In this document: piece by piece, positions 1 through 6,785 of the stretch
Position numbering within the stretch: position 1 is the stretch's first letter
Layout: each line of letters starts with the position of its first letter
Source of the DNA: Pilimelia columellifera
GTDB taxonomy: Bacteria > Actinomycetota > Actinomycetes > Mycobacteriales > Micromonosporaceae
DNA: 42,876 nt
Assembly (NCBI RefSeq): GCF_039532605.1
Contig: NZ_BAAARY010000019.1
Location: 1 to 42,876 of the forward strand
Reading direction: 5' to 3'
The notes under the pieces: generated by a model
Told to the model about the DNA's origin: nothing
The model's database searches: none
The model's input: the letters and a program-made list of their open reading frames with translations, nothing else
Translations under genes and position numbers: made by a program

Positions 1-62
1 TCGGCCAGATCGTCGCCGCCGCACTGGTGCTCCTACACATGGAAGCCGACCGCACCACGTGA
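1..62 (+). CDS. 3' end of a gene cut by the window start
   Basis: An open frame runs from the first base to a TGA at 60-62. It encodes about 19 residues ending in HMEADRTT, preceded by an alanine/valine/leucine-rich stretch. The piece is too short to assign to a family. A 9-bp hairpin at 122-143 lies downstream and could end its transcript. It is listed only because the frame is open to the edge and stops before a hairpin. Confidence 0.35.
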   Translation, partial: GQIVAAALVLLHMEADRTT

Positions 63-121
63 CACACAGTCACCGCACCGTTGCCCGGAAAGGCTCAATT
101 CCTTGGTGAGATCACTTCGCT

Positions 122-143
122 GCCTGTCGGATAGCCGACAGGC
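122..143 (+). terminator. hairpin, candidate terminator of the upstream partial gene
   Basis: GCCTGTCGG (122-130) and CCGACAGGC (135-143) form a perfect 9-bp stem with a 4-base loop. There is no T tract, which is common for terminators of high-GC actinomycetes. It sits between the end of the partial gene and the secreted-protein gene at 245, so it could also be a leader structure of the latter. Confidence 0.4.
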
Positions 144-244
144 CCGCATGCGCTATCCGTGCTAGCCTTTCGTCGATTCGAGCAGGACTGGTGGTATTGC
201 GATGGCGAGCCACCAAAGTTGGCTTATAGAATGGATTAGAACAC

Positions 245-883
245 ATGCGCGGGAAGCTTCTGATCCGCTCGCTGTCGGCCATGTCGGCGGCGGTTTCTCT
301 GGCGCTCGTCGGTAACGCAGGGGTTGCCCTCGCCAATGAGCCGCCGGGCGAGTCGTACTTTGTCGACGAAAACGGTGATGTAGTGGACGGCGAAGAGCTG
401 GAGTTCACCTTCGTCGGTGAGCCCACCGAGGCCGAGGACGTCACGTCAGCGATGAAGTGCCCAGAGGTCGACGATCCGCCCGTCTACTCCGTGAAGTCTA
501 AGCCGCACTTCATCAAGGACACCTCCGACCCTATGTCGACCTGGCTGGAGCCCGGACAGAGCGTGAGCTGGACCATGGAGAGTGAACACACTTTCAAACT
601 CGGGGTCGAGGTCGGCGCCGAGGCCGAAGCCGGCGTGGTGCTGGCCAAGGCAAAAACGAGTCTCAAAATCAGCGCCGGCTACGAGTACAAATCCAAGACC
701 GGCCGGAAAGTCACCGACAAGAACACCGGTAAAAAGGGTTACCGCGCAGTGCTCGGAAACAAGGGTTATCGAATCACCTACACAAAAACCGATATCGTTC
801 CGCCGTGCAAAGTTAAGAAGACCACTGGTAGGATCGCCGCTCCGCAGGTCGGTGACCTCTCCATCGGCCGATTCAACAATTGA
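245..883 (+). CDS. secreted protein of unknown function
   Basis: 212 residues. The N-terminus is a Sec signal peptide: basic MRGK, a hydrophobic core, and a likely cleavage after ALA near residue 30. The mature part begins with an acidic segment (ESYFVDENGDVVDGEE). From about residue 118 a glycine/alanine/valine-rich segment alternates small and polar residues (GVEVGAEAEAGVVLAKAK), followed by a Lys/Thr/Tyr-rich strand-like region. Two cysteines (CPEV near residue 72 and PPCK near 188) could pair. I do not recognise the family. The alternating segment resembles an amphipathic beta-hairpin such as those of aerolysin-type proteins, but that is a weak inference. The gene lies 18 bases before a lipoprotein gene on the same strand, so the two are probably co-transcribed. 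The ribosome-binding site is weak. Confidence 0.75.
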   Translation: MRGKLLIRSLSAMSAAVSLALVGNAGVALANEPPGESYFVDENGDVVDGEELEFTFVGEPTEAEDVTSAMKCPEVDDPPVYSVKSKPHFIKDTSDPMSTWLEPGQSVSWTMESEHTFKLGVEVGAEAEAGVVLAKAKTSLKISAGYEYKSKTGRKVTDKNTGKKGYRAVLGNKGYRITYTKTDIVPPCKVKKTTGRIAAPQVGDLSIGRFNN

Positions 884-901
884 CCAAAGGACCGGTGTAG
901 C

Positions 902-1411
902 GTGACCGCATCACTCAGGCGGATCGGCGGCCTGATCGCCGTCGTGGTCGCCTTGACCGGCTGCACCACCGATGACCGCGATCCCGACGCGCCGTCGCCG
1001 ACGAGTCCAACCTCGTCCGCGCCGGCGTCGACCTCCGCCGAGGCGGCGCTGGGCAAGGCAGCCGAGCAGCAACTCGCACGGGCGCTGGGCGACAGCGACG
1101 ACGAAACCAGGTTCTCCAGCGGAAGTGGTCCACTGGCACCGGTTTTCGGCAATACCCTGCCCGACTCTCCCGGCATCGGCTCGATGACATTCGTGCTGGC
1201 CTGCACCGGCGGAGCCACGCTCGAGGTCTCATTCGCCGACAACGGCGCCGAGATCCCCGGCGCCCGCACCCGCCACTCCTGCGGCGACAAGATACTGCGG
1301 CGCAGCATCCCGACCACAGCCAGCAGCCATATCGGCTTCTCCGCCACCACGCAGACAACGGCGACCGGCGGCTACGCCTTCGCCTACCTGCCAGAAAAGT
1401 CCACATCCTAG
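902..1411 (+). CDS. putative lipoprotein
   Basis: 169 residues from a GTG start, with a purine-rich AAAGGA stretch upstream. The N-terminus is a lipoprotein signal peptide with lipobox LTGC (Cys21). It is followed by a low-complexity Asp/Pro/Ser/Thr linker typical of actinomycete lipoproteins, then a small globular part from about residue 70. Two further cysteines (LACTGG and HSCGD) may form a disulphide. No family is recognised. It starts 18 bases after the secreted-protein gene, so the pair probably acts together at the cell surface. A toxin/immunity or ligand/receptor relationship is possible but unsupported beyond adjacency. Confidence 0.7.
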   Translation: MTASLRRIGGLIAVVVALTGCTTDDRDPDAPSPTSPTSSAPASTSAEAALGKAAEQQLARALGDSDDETRFSSGSGPLAPVFGNTLPDSPGIGSMTFVLACTGGATLEVSFADNGAEIPGARTRHSCGDKILRRSIPTTASSHIGFSATTQTTATGGYAFAYLPEKSTS

Positions 1412-1412
1412 G

Positions 1413-1499
1413 GCCGACCCGGACGGCCTGGCGCGGCTACTCGACGACGACGAACACGTCGACGTCGTCGACCTAGACGAGGAGTACGAACGCCTCTGA
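1413..1499 (+). pseudogene. possible C-terminal remnant of a deleted gene
   Basis: Directly after the lipoprotein stop, in a different frame, about 28 codons read ADPDGLARLLDDDEHVDVVDL followed by DEEYERL and a TGA at 1497-1499. The strongly acidic, well-formed tail is followed at once by a terminator-like hairpin (1507-1538), as at the end of a real gene. There is no start codon or upstream body in that frame. The likeliest reading is the tail of a gene whose body was deleted; chance cannot be excluded. Confidence 0.2.
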
Positions 1500-1506
1500 A
1501 CATGAC

Positions 1507-1538
1507 GCAGGGCCCCCCGATAGCTGGGGCGGCCCTGC
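1507..1538 (+). terminator. strong hairpin, likely terminator
   Basis: GCAGGGCC (1507-1514) pairs with GGCCCTGC (1531-1538). The stem extends inward through CCCC/GGGG with one bulged base, giving about 12 bp around a 7-base loop. It lies after the lipoprotein gene and the acidic remnant and probably closes that plus-strand unit. Confidence 0.55.
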
Positions 1539-1635
1539 GATGTTTCATGCCGACATGACCGAGCACCCCGCTGCCCGATATGGGAATCCGGTGGGTGCCG
1601 CGTGCGTCAAAGCTCACCGTCGATGACACGAGCGA

Positions 1636-1846
1636 TCACCGTACGGCTCCGTAGCTGGCCTCGGCCGGTAGGTCGGGGCGGTCCAACGCGGCCAAGCCGA
1701 CCGGTGAGCGCGGCACCGGCCAGCGTCAGCAACGTGCCTGCCTTGCTATCCACGCGAGCCAGCTCGCTGCGGATCTCGGTCACGGCGGTGTCCAACGGTC
1801 CGGGCCCGGCCTGGGCCTTGATTTGGGATTGACCCTGCTGCTTCAC
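1636..1846 (-). pseudogene. frameshifted remnant of a Pycsar-effector-like (DUF5706-type) membrane protein
   Basis: The minus-strand frame starts with MKQQGQSQ and contains LDTAVTEIRSELARVDSKAG followed by TLLTLAGAALT. This matches the characteristic N-terminus of small actinobacterial TM proteins of the DUF5706/Pycsar-effector type: a helix with an (E/D)xRxELARxDxKA pattern running into a first membrane segment. After GAALT the frame becomes Arg/Pro-rich and loses all hydrophobicity. The +2 frame continues sensibly as VGLAALDRPDLPAEA and stops at 1636-1638. The gene therefore looks broken by a small indel and then truncated, with the second membrane segment missing. The family assignment is from pattern memory. 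If right, this is a dead nucleotide-signalling defence effector without its cyclase. Confidence 0.4.
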
Positions 1847-1871
1847 GGGAGTGGCGGGGCCCCCGTTGTGT

Positions 1872-1898
1872 GCGGGCCTCGCTCATGTCCGGGCCCGC
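1872..1898 (-). terminator. hairpin downstream of the vapC-like gene
   Basis: GCGGGCC (1872-1878) and GGCCCGC (1892-1898) form a 7-bp GC stem with a 13-base loop. It lies 22 bases beyond the toxin stop on the minus strand, so it is a plausible end of the toxin-antitoxin transcript. No T tract. Confidence 0.35.
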
Positions 1899-1919
1899 TG
1901 ATCGCGGACCGAGTGGTGC

Positions 1920-2402
1920 TCAGGTGTTGGGCACGTCGTACGGGTTGAACAGCTGGAACTGCATCGTCGGGAACTTGGCCCAGGCGGCGTCGAAGGTGAC
2001 CGCCGGGGCGCCGAGCCGGTGCGCCACGGCCAAGACGAGGCCGTCGCCCAAGGCCAGCGTGCTGTTCTTCCGGTTCTTCGCCGGCGGCCAGACCACCGGG
2101 TTGCGGTGGGATTCAAGGATGCGGTCGCCGGCCCACGCCCCGTCCTCAGCGGTGACGGACTCCACGCGCAGATGCGCAGCCATGCTCACCAGCAGTTCCT
2201 CACGGGTGGCGGTGTTACCGCGCATCGGCGCCCCGTACAGCACCTCGGCGACCGCCGCCGACGGCAACACGGCCTCGACGTCCGGATGCTTGAGCAGGTT
2301 GTCGATCCGCTTCCACCGACCGGCCTCCTGCAACAGCCAGGCCAGGACCGCCGAGGTGTCGAAAACCAGGACGGTCTTACCCGCTGCGGCCGGGGCGCTC
2401 AC
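1920..2402 (-). CDS. PIN-domain toxin, VapC type
   Basis: 160 residues from a GTG start. The PIN fold is recognisable from four spaced acidic residues: Asp15 in VFDTSA, Glu53 in AVAEVLYG, Asp120 in LALGDGLVLA and Asp138 in VTFDAAW. Such proteins are Mg-dependent ribonucleases that cut tRNA or rRNA when released from their antitoxin. The length is slightly above the usual 130-145. The start overlaps the stop of the antitoxin gene by GTGA (2399-2402), the coupling typical of toxin-antitoxin pairs. All catalytic acids are present, so the toxin is probably active. The exact RNA target cannot be read from sequence. Confidence 0.85.
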   Translation of the reverse strand: MSAPAAAGKTVLVFDTSAVLAWLLQEAGRWKRIDNLLKHPDVEAVLPSAAVAEVLYGAPMRGNTATREELLVSMAAHLRVESVTAEDGAWAGDRILESHRNPVVWPPAKNRKNSTLALGDGLVLAVAHRLGAPAVTFDAAWAKFPTMQFQLFNPYDVPNT

Positions 2403-2746
2403 ACGCCGGGGAACAGCGCCGCGGCCAGCTTGGAGCTGCCGGTGTCGACGCCATCCCAGTCAGCCTCGTCGGTGTGCCGGACGCGCTGCTCCTCAGCCTC
2501 GCGCTGGGCACGCACGTACTCCCCGGAATCGCCGGCGTCGCCGCCGGTGTTCTTGGCCCACACCGCCTTGGCCAGCGCGCGGGCGGTGGTGACCCGCACG
2601 CCGGTGGCGTCGGTGATCCAGACCAGCCGGTCGCCGGGCTTCAGGTCCAGGGTGCGGCGCACCTCCAGGGGGATCTGCACCCGGTTGCCGGTGACCCGGC
2701 TCGGGATCGTCTCGGGCTCTGGACGGGCCAGCCCCACCTGCTGCAT
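2399..2746 (-). CDS. AbrB/SpoVT-type antitoxin
   Basis: 115 residues. Residues about 12-50 form a swapped-hairpin AbrB domain (IPSRVTGNRVQIPLEVRRTL, then DLKPGDRLVWITD), the DNA-binding fold of VapB/MazE antitoxins. The C-terminal half is polar and acidic and presumably wraps the PIN toxin encoded next. It is first gene of the pair, overlaps vapC by 4 bases, and probably represses its own promoter. A candidate promoter on this strand has TAGTGT as -10 and TTCCGA as -35 with 17 bases between (about 2811-2839). A small dyad, GTTCT-T-AGAAC at 2846-2856, lies just upstream and could be an operator. Confidence 0.8.
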   Translation of the reverse strand: MQQVGLARPEPETIPSRVTGNRVQIPLEVRRTLDLKPGDRLVWITDATGVRVTTARALAKAVWAKNTGGDAGDSGEYVRAQREAEEQRVRHTDEADWDGVDTGSSKLAAALFPGV

Positions 2747-3158
2747 GAGTCAGCTCCCCTTCATCCGGCGGGGTTCAACAACCCCGCCCGCTTAGCCGTG
2801 CCCACCACACTACGCTGATCCTGGCTTGATCGGAATTCGCGCCATGTTCTTAGAACGCGCCGCACTTGTGGTCCGGTATGGTGCCTCTTGTCGGTAACGG
2901 TCATTACCGACAAGATTTTCAGCCGTCGCCGAGCCGGGTCAGGAGTCTGATGTCTGACGATTCCCCCGCCCTCACCGGCGACCTGCTGCCCGCCCCGAGA
3001 CGACCCGGCCACGCCGTCGGCGGACCGTCCGGGCCGCTGCTGCCCGCCACGGCATCCGACCGCACCGACGCCGATGACCGGCTCGCCGAGCTGGCCACCC
3101 AGCGGCGGGACTGTCGGATTATCATCGGACACTCCCCTGGCCGGTTGATGCGAACCGA
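2747..3158. other. 412-base stretch without a convincing gene, holding two dyads
   Basis: This stretch lies between the antitoxin start and the end of RNase D. It holds the minus-strand promoter region of the antitoxin, a small dyad (GTTCT-T-AGAAC at 2846-2856) and a perfect palindrome (2887-2914). After the palindrome an AGGAG motif (2941-2945) precedes an ATG at 2950 that opens a frame beginning MSDDSPALTGDLLPAP. That frame is Pro/Ala/Arg-rich, matches nothing I know, and continues antisense into the RNase D gene. It may be the residue of a gene formerly driven from the palindrome. Confidence 0.5.
2887..2914. promoter_or_regulatory. perfect 28-bp palindrome, probable operator or terminator
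   Basis: CTTGTCGGTAA (2887-2897) and TTACCGACAAG (2904-2914) are exact reverse complements around a 6-base spacer CGGTCA. ATTTT follows, so a terminator reading on the plus strand is possible. The TTACCGAC half-site recalls operators of TetR-family lipid-metabolism regulators in actinobacteria (recollection, unverified). An AGGAG and an ATG lie 27-36 bases downstream, fitting a promoter-proximal operator for a plus-strand gene that now seems to be missing. Confidence 0.5.
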
Positions 3159-4391
3159 TCAGCCGGCTAGGGCCACGGCGAGGTCGGCGGCGATGAGTTT
3201 GACCTGCCATTCCCGCGCGCCCAGCCCGCGCAGCTCCGCGGCGACCGTCTCCTTGCTGATCTCGTCCGGGGGCATCCAGGCCAGCCGGCGGACGGTGTCG
3301 GGTGTGATGAGGTTCTCCGGCGGCAGGGCCAGCGTGGACGCCGATCCGGTGACGACCTGGCGGCACCGGGCCAGCCGGGCGGCGGCTGCCGGGTCGCGTT
3401 CGTTCCAGCGGTGCGGCGGGGGAGGGCCGTCAGTGACTGGCTGGGTGGGCAGCTCGTTGTCGGGCAGCGCGCGGGCGTCGGCGAGCGCCCGCAGCCACAC
3501 GCTGGCCAGGCGTCGGGTGGCCCGGCCGGCGTAGCCGGGGACGGCCATCAGGGAGCGTTCGTCGGCGGGGTCGGCTTCGGCGGCGGCGACGATGGCGGCG
3601 TCGGGCAGGATGCGCCCGGGGGCGGTGTCGCGGCGGCGGGCGAGGTCGTCGCGGGCCTGCCAGAGGGCGCGGACGCGGGCCTGGGCGCGCGGGCCGCGCA
3701 GTTTGTGCGCCCCGGAGGTGCGCCGCCAGGGGTCGACCCGTGGTTTGGGCGGTTGGCCGCCCCAGCGGACGAGCGCGGCGAACTCTTCGGCGGCCCATTC
3801 GTGTTTGCCCTGGGCGTGCAGCTCGGTGGCGAGGGCGTCGCGTAGTTCGACGAGCATCTCGACGTCGAGGGCGGCGTAGGTGAGCCAGGAGTCGGGCAGG
3901 GGGCGGGTGGACCAGTCGGCGGCGGAGTGGTGTTTCTCCAGCGTGTAGCCGAGCAGGGATTCGGTGAGGGCGGCCAGGCCGACGCGTTCGAAGCCGGCGA
4001 TCCGGGCTGCCAGTTCGGTGTCGAACAGTCGTCGGGGTCGTAGGCCGACTTCGGCCAGGCACTGGAGGTCCTGGCTGGCGGCGTGCAGGACCCATTCGGT
4101 GTCGGCGATGGCGTCGTCGAGGACCCGCAGGTCGGCCAGGTCGATGGGGTCGATGAGGGCGGTGCCGGCGCCGGAGCGGCGCAGTTGGACGAGGTAGGCG
4201 CGCTGGCTGTAGCGGTAGCCGGAGGCGCGTTCGGCGTCGACGGCCACGGGGCCGGCGCCGGCGGCGAACCGGGCGGCGACCTCGGCGAGCCCGGGCGCGT
4301 CGATCACCGGTGTTGGCGTGCCCTCACGTGGAGCGACCAGCGGGGTGGAGGCGTCGGGGGCTCCGGTGCCCGAGGTGGCTGCGTCGCTCAT
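3159..4391 (-). CDS. rnd: ribonuclease D-type 3'-5' exonuclease with HRDC domain
   Basis: 410 residues, the usual size of actinobacterial RNase D. It trims 3' ends of stable RNAs in the cytoplasm. The DEDDy nuclease domain spans about 25-190: motif I VAVDAERA (Asp52, Glu54), motif II ASQDLQ (Asp108) and motif III YAALD (Tyr172, Asp176). These supply the metal ligands and the catalytic Tyr. An HRDC domain follows at about 235-310 (RALWQARDDLARRRD), and a helical C-terminus completes it. The DUF3000 gene lies 113 bases upstream on the same strand, the conserved arrangement in actinobacteria. Core gene, no oddities. Confidence 0.93.
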   Translation of the reverse strand: MSDAATSGTGAPDASTPLVAPREGTPTPVIDAPGLAEVAARFAAGAGPVAVDAERASGYRYSQRAYLVQLRRSGAGTALIDPIDLADLRVLDDAIADTEWVLHAASQDLQCLAEVGLRPRRLFDTELAARIAGFERVGLAALTESLLGYTLEKHHSAADWSTRPLPDSWLTYAALDVEMLVELRDALATELHAQGKHEWAAEEFAALVRWGGQPPKPRVDPWRRTSGAHKLRGPRAQARVRALWQARDDLARRRDTAPGRILPDAAIVAAAEADPADERSLMAVPGYAGRATRRLASVWLRALADARALPDNELPTQPVTDGPPPPHRWNERDPAAAARLARCRQVVTGSASTLALPPENLITPDTVRRLAWMPPDEISKETVAAELRGLGAREWQVKLIAADLAVALAG

Positions 4392-4504
4392 CCGGACACC
4401 GTACGCGTCGGGTTAGTCGCTCCGACGCACCGGCGGCCTCGGCGCGTCGCCAGGCCGGGCGCGTCGCGGGCGGGCGGCGCTGGCCGGCCTGTGCGGCCGA
4501 GCGG

Positions 4505-5077
4505 TCAGACGCCCGAGTTGGCGCGACGGTCGCCGAGCGCGGTGACCCCTTCCGGCGGCAGGCCGGCGGTGGAGGCCAGGACGTCGCACCAGGCGGGCAG
4601 GTGCCCGGTGAGGTCGGGGTCGACGGGGCTCCACGAGGCCCTAAGTTCGTAGTCGCCGACGGCGGGCGGTCCTGCCAGCTCCCCGAAGCGGGTGGAGATG
4701 GTCTGGGTGACGGTGCCGCCGATGGCCCGGTGGGCGGCACGGTGTTGGGCGAGCGCGTCGATGAGCCAGCTCCAGCCGACGGCCGGGAGCATCGGATCGG
4801 CGGCCAGTTCGGGCTCCAGGTCGGCGGTGACGTACGTCACCAGCCGGATCGGGCCCTCCCACGCTTCGTGGCCTTCGGGGTCGTACAGCAGGATGAGTCG
4901 GCCGGTGGCCACCTCATCACTGTCCCGGCACACGGAGGCGCCAAGCGCGAAGGCGTACGGGGCCAGGCGCTGCGGGGCGGTGACCTCCGTCAACGTGATC
5001 TCGGCGCGTGGCTGGCACGTCCGCAATCCCGCCACCGCCCGGGCGAACGTGTCGGGAAGACCGGTCTGCGGCTGCAT
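4505..5077 (-). CDS. DUF3000 domain protein
   Basis: 190 residues from the ATG at 5077. The frame stays open upstream to 5143, but the extra residues are Arg/Pro-rich and would run toward the divergent hemE start. The protein carries the conserved actinobacterial DUF3000 pattern: AEITLTEVTAPQRLAP, a CRDSDEVATGRLILLYDPEG segment, and a GWSWLIDAL helix followed by GGTVTQTIS. No enzymatic function is known for the family. It is divergent from hemE with only 72 bases between, and upstream of RNase D, a neighbourhood kept across actinomycetes. Confidence 0.85.
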   Translation of the reverse strand: MQPQTGLPDTFARAVAGLRTCQPRAEITLTEVTAPQRLAPYAFALGASVCRDSDEVATGRLILLYDPEGHEAWEGPIRLVTYVTADLEPELAADPMLPAVGWSWLIDALAQHRAAHRAIGGTVTQTISTRFGELAGPPAVGDYELRASWSPVDPDLTGHLPAWCDVLASTAGLPPEGVTALGDRRANSGV

Positions 5078-5149
5078 GACAGCAGAGCCTAGGGCTCGGT
5101 GGGTGCTCAACCGGCCCGGCACGCCGGCCGACGGCCCGCGCATGCGAGC

Positions 5150-6199
5150 ATGGCGGTGATGTTAACGAGCCCCGCGACGAGCGAATCAGCGTTCCTGCGC
5201 GCCTGCCACGGCCTGCCCGTGCCGCACACCCCGGTGTGGTTCATGCGTCAGGCCGGTCGGTCGCTGCCTGAGTACCGGGCCATCCGCGCCGGTGTCGGCA
5301 TGCTTGAGTCGTGCCGCCGGCCGGAGCTGGTCACCGAGATCACGTTGCAGCCGGTGCGTCGGCACGGGGTGGACGCGGCGATCCTGTTCAGCGACATCGT
5401 GGTGCCGGTGGCGGCCGCCGGGGTGGACCTGGACATCGTCGCGGGCACCGGGCCGGTGGTCACCGAGCCGGTCCGCACGGAGAAAGATCTTGAGCGGCTG
5501 CGTCCCCTGGTCGCCGGTGATGTCGACTTCGTGGCCGAGTCGGTGCGGCTGCTGACGGCCGAGCTGGGTGGCACGCCGCTGATCGGGTTCGCGGGGGCGC
5601 CGTTCACCCTGGCCAGCTATCTGGTCGAGGGCGGGCCGTCGCGCTCGCATGTGCTGACCAAGGCCCTTATGCATGGCGACCCGGAGCTGTGGCACGCGCT
5701 GTGCGAGCGGCTGGTCCAGATCACCGGCGAGTTCCTGCGGGTTCAGGTGGCCGCGGGCGTGTCGGCGGTGCAGCTGTTCGACTCGTGGGCCGGGGCGCTG
5801 TCGGAGGCGGACTACCGGACGTTCGTGCTGCCGCACTCGCAGGCAGTGTTGTCGTCGCTGGCCAGCGCGGGCGTCCCCCGGATCCACTTCGGCGTTGGCG
5901 CCGGGCACCTGCTGCCGGCGATGGCGTCGGCCGGGGTCGAGGTCGTCGGGGTGGACTGGCGGACGCCGTTGGACGTCGCCGCGCGTCTCGTCGGCCCGGA
6001 CCAGGCGGTACAGGGGAACCTTGACCCGTGCCTGCTGTTCGCGCCGTGGCCGGTGATCGAGGCCGAGGTGCGCCGGGTGCTGGCCGAGGGCACGTCCGCG
6101 AGCGGGCATGTGTTCAATCTGGGACACGGCGTGATGCCCGACACCGACCCGGAGGTGCTGACCCGGGTCGTCGCCCTGGCGCACGAGCTGACCGCCTGA
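5150..6199 (+). CDS. hemE: uroporphyrinogen decarboxylase
   Basis: 349 residues. It decarboxylates the four acetate side chains of uroporphyrinogen III to give coproporphyrinogen III in the cytoplasm. The family signature PVWFMRQAGRSLPEYR is near residue 22, with substrate-binding FSDIVVPVAAAG and GFAGAPFTLASYLVEGG segments and the C-terminal HVFNLGHGVMPDTDPE. The start is set at ATG 5150 (MAVMLTSPATS); GTG 5156 and ATG 5159 are alternatives, and the frame upstream of 5150 is low-complexity Arg/Pro. Its product feeds the coproporphyrin-dependent branch (cgoX, chdC) encoded 8.6 kb further on, beyond the Tad locus. A strong hairpin follows the stop. Confidence 0.95.
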   Translation: MAVMLTSPATSESAFLRACHGLPVPHTPVWFMRQAGRSLPEYRAIRAGVGMLESCRRPELVTEITLQPVRRHGVDAAILFSDIVVPVAAAGVDLDIVAGTGPVVTEPVRTEKDLERLRPLVAGDVDFVAESVRLLTAELGGTPLIGFAGAPFTLASYLVEGGPSRSHVLTKALMHGDPELWHALCERLVQITGEFLRVQVAAGVSAVQLFDSWAGALSEADYRTFVLPHSQAVLSSLASAGVPRIHFGVGAGHLLPAMASAGVEVVGVDWRTPLDVAARLVGPDQAVQGNLDPCLLFAPWPVIEAEVRRVLAEGTSASGHVFNLGHGVMPDTDPEVLTRVVALAHELTA

Positions 6200-6212
6200 C
6201 CGGCGGGTGAGT

Positions 6213-6252
6213 TCGTGGCGGGCCCGCGCCTAGGGCAGCGGACCCGCCACGA
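6213..6252 (+). terminator. hairpin terminator of hemE
   Basis: TCGTGGCGGG (6213-6222) pairs exactly with CCCGCCACGA (6243-6252). The stem extends inward with one mismatch to about 15 bp around a loop of roughly 10 bases. It begins 14 bases after the hemE stop, so it should separate haem-gene transcription from the Tad operon. Confidence 0.65.
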
Positions 6253-6310
6253 GTCCTTGAATGCCCCGGACCGGCTGCCGATCAGGTCAGGTGCGACGAG
6301 AGCGGCGTGG

Positions 6311-6338
6311 TTGCCCGTTTCGGGCGTGCCTGTACCTT
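6311..6338 (+). promoter_or_regulatory. weak candidate promoter of the Tad operon
   Basis: TTGCCC (6311-6316) and TACCTT (6333-6338) are separated by 16 bases in the 217-base gap between the hemE terminator and flp. An A-rich segment with a small dyad, CTGA-AAAAA-TCAG, follows near 6370 in the presumed leader. The match to a sigma-70-type promoter is modest; a dedicated sigma factor is equally possible. Confidence 0.25.
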
Positions 6339-6469
6339 CGGCGGGCGCAGCGCCAGCATAAGCCAACTGAAAAAATCAGCGGGAAGTCTAATGACTTTCT
6401 GTCGCGATCCGATCTCGATCTGTACATGGCCCCATGGACGGGGTCGCCTGATCAGAAGGAGATCCCCCT

Positions 6470-6649
6470 ATGCTGGCCTACCTCTCCGCTCTCCTCGAAC
6501 GGACTCGGGATGACCGCGGCGCGACCGCCGTCGAGTACGGCCTCATGGTCGCGTTGATCGCCGTAGCCATCATCGCCACTGTCACCCTGCTCGGCGGAAG
6601 CCTCGACGGCCTGTTCCAGGACGTCGACGACGCCGTCACCACCCCCTGA
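6470..6649 (+). CDS. flp: Flp-family type IVb pilin
   Basis: 59 residues, preceded by a strong AGAAGGAG (6454-6461). It is the structural subunit of the Tad pilus. A short basic/acidic leader ends at Gly17; cleavage before Ala18 gives a mature N-terminus ATAVEYGLMVALIAVAIIAT, with the obligatory Glu at +5, the Flp Tyr at +6 and one hydrophobic helix. It is first gene of the Tad operon, and 136 bases separate it from tadE, enough for partial termination so that the pilin is made in excess. No prepilin peptidase gene (cpaA/tadV) is in the window, so processing must rely on one elsewhere. Confidence 0.93.
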   Translation: MLAYLSALLERTRDDRGATAVEYGLMVALIAVAIIATVTLLGGSLDGLFQDVDDAVTTP

Positions 6650-6713
6650 TCCACGCGCCGTGAGGGCGCCGGGCGGTTCGCCGACGCCTCCACAGACTCC
6701 CGCCGGTTCCGGC

Positions 6714-6743
6714 GCCCAGGTTGTACCCCCGTGCGACCTGGGC
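6714..6743 (+). promoter_or_regulatory. stem-loops in the flp-tadE gap, possible attenuator
   Basis: GCCCAGGT (6714-6721) pairs with ACCTGGGC (6736-6743). Just before it CGCCGG (6701-6706) pairs with CCGGCG (6709-6714), so the two stems share one base and may be alternatives. Located after the pilin and before the assembly genes, they could lower downstream transcription or protect the pilin mRNA 3' end. Confidence 0.4.
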
Positions 6744-6785
6744 CCGGGACCGGCGGGGCCGTCCCTCACACCAAGGAGCCGCCAC

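Noticed and set aside
2950..3534. Plus-strand gene starting MSDDSPAL
   Set aside because: Has AGGAG and ATG, but the product is Pro/Ala/Arg-rich, unrecognised, and more than half lies antisense in the RNase D gene. Kept only as part of the orphan-operator finding.
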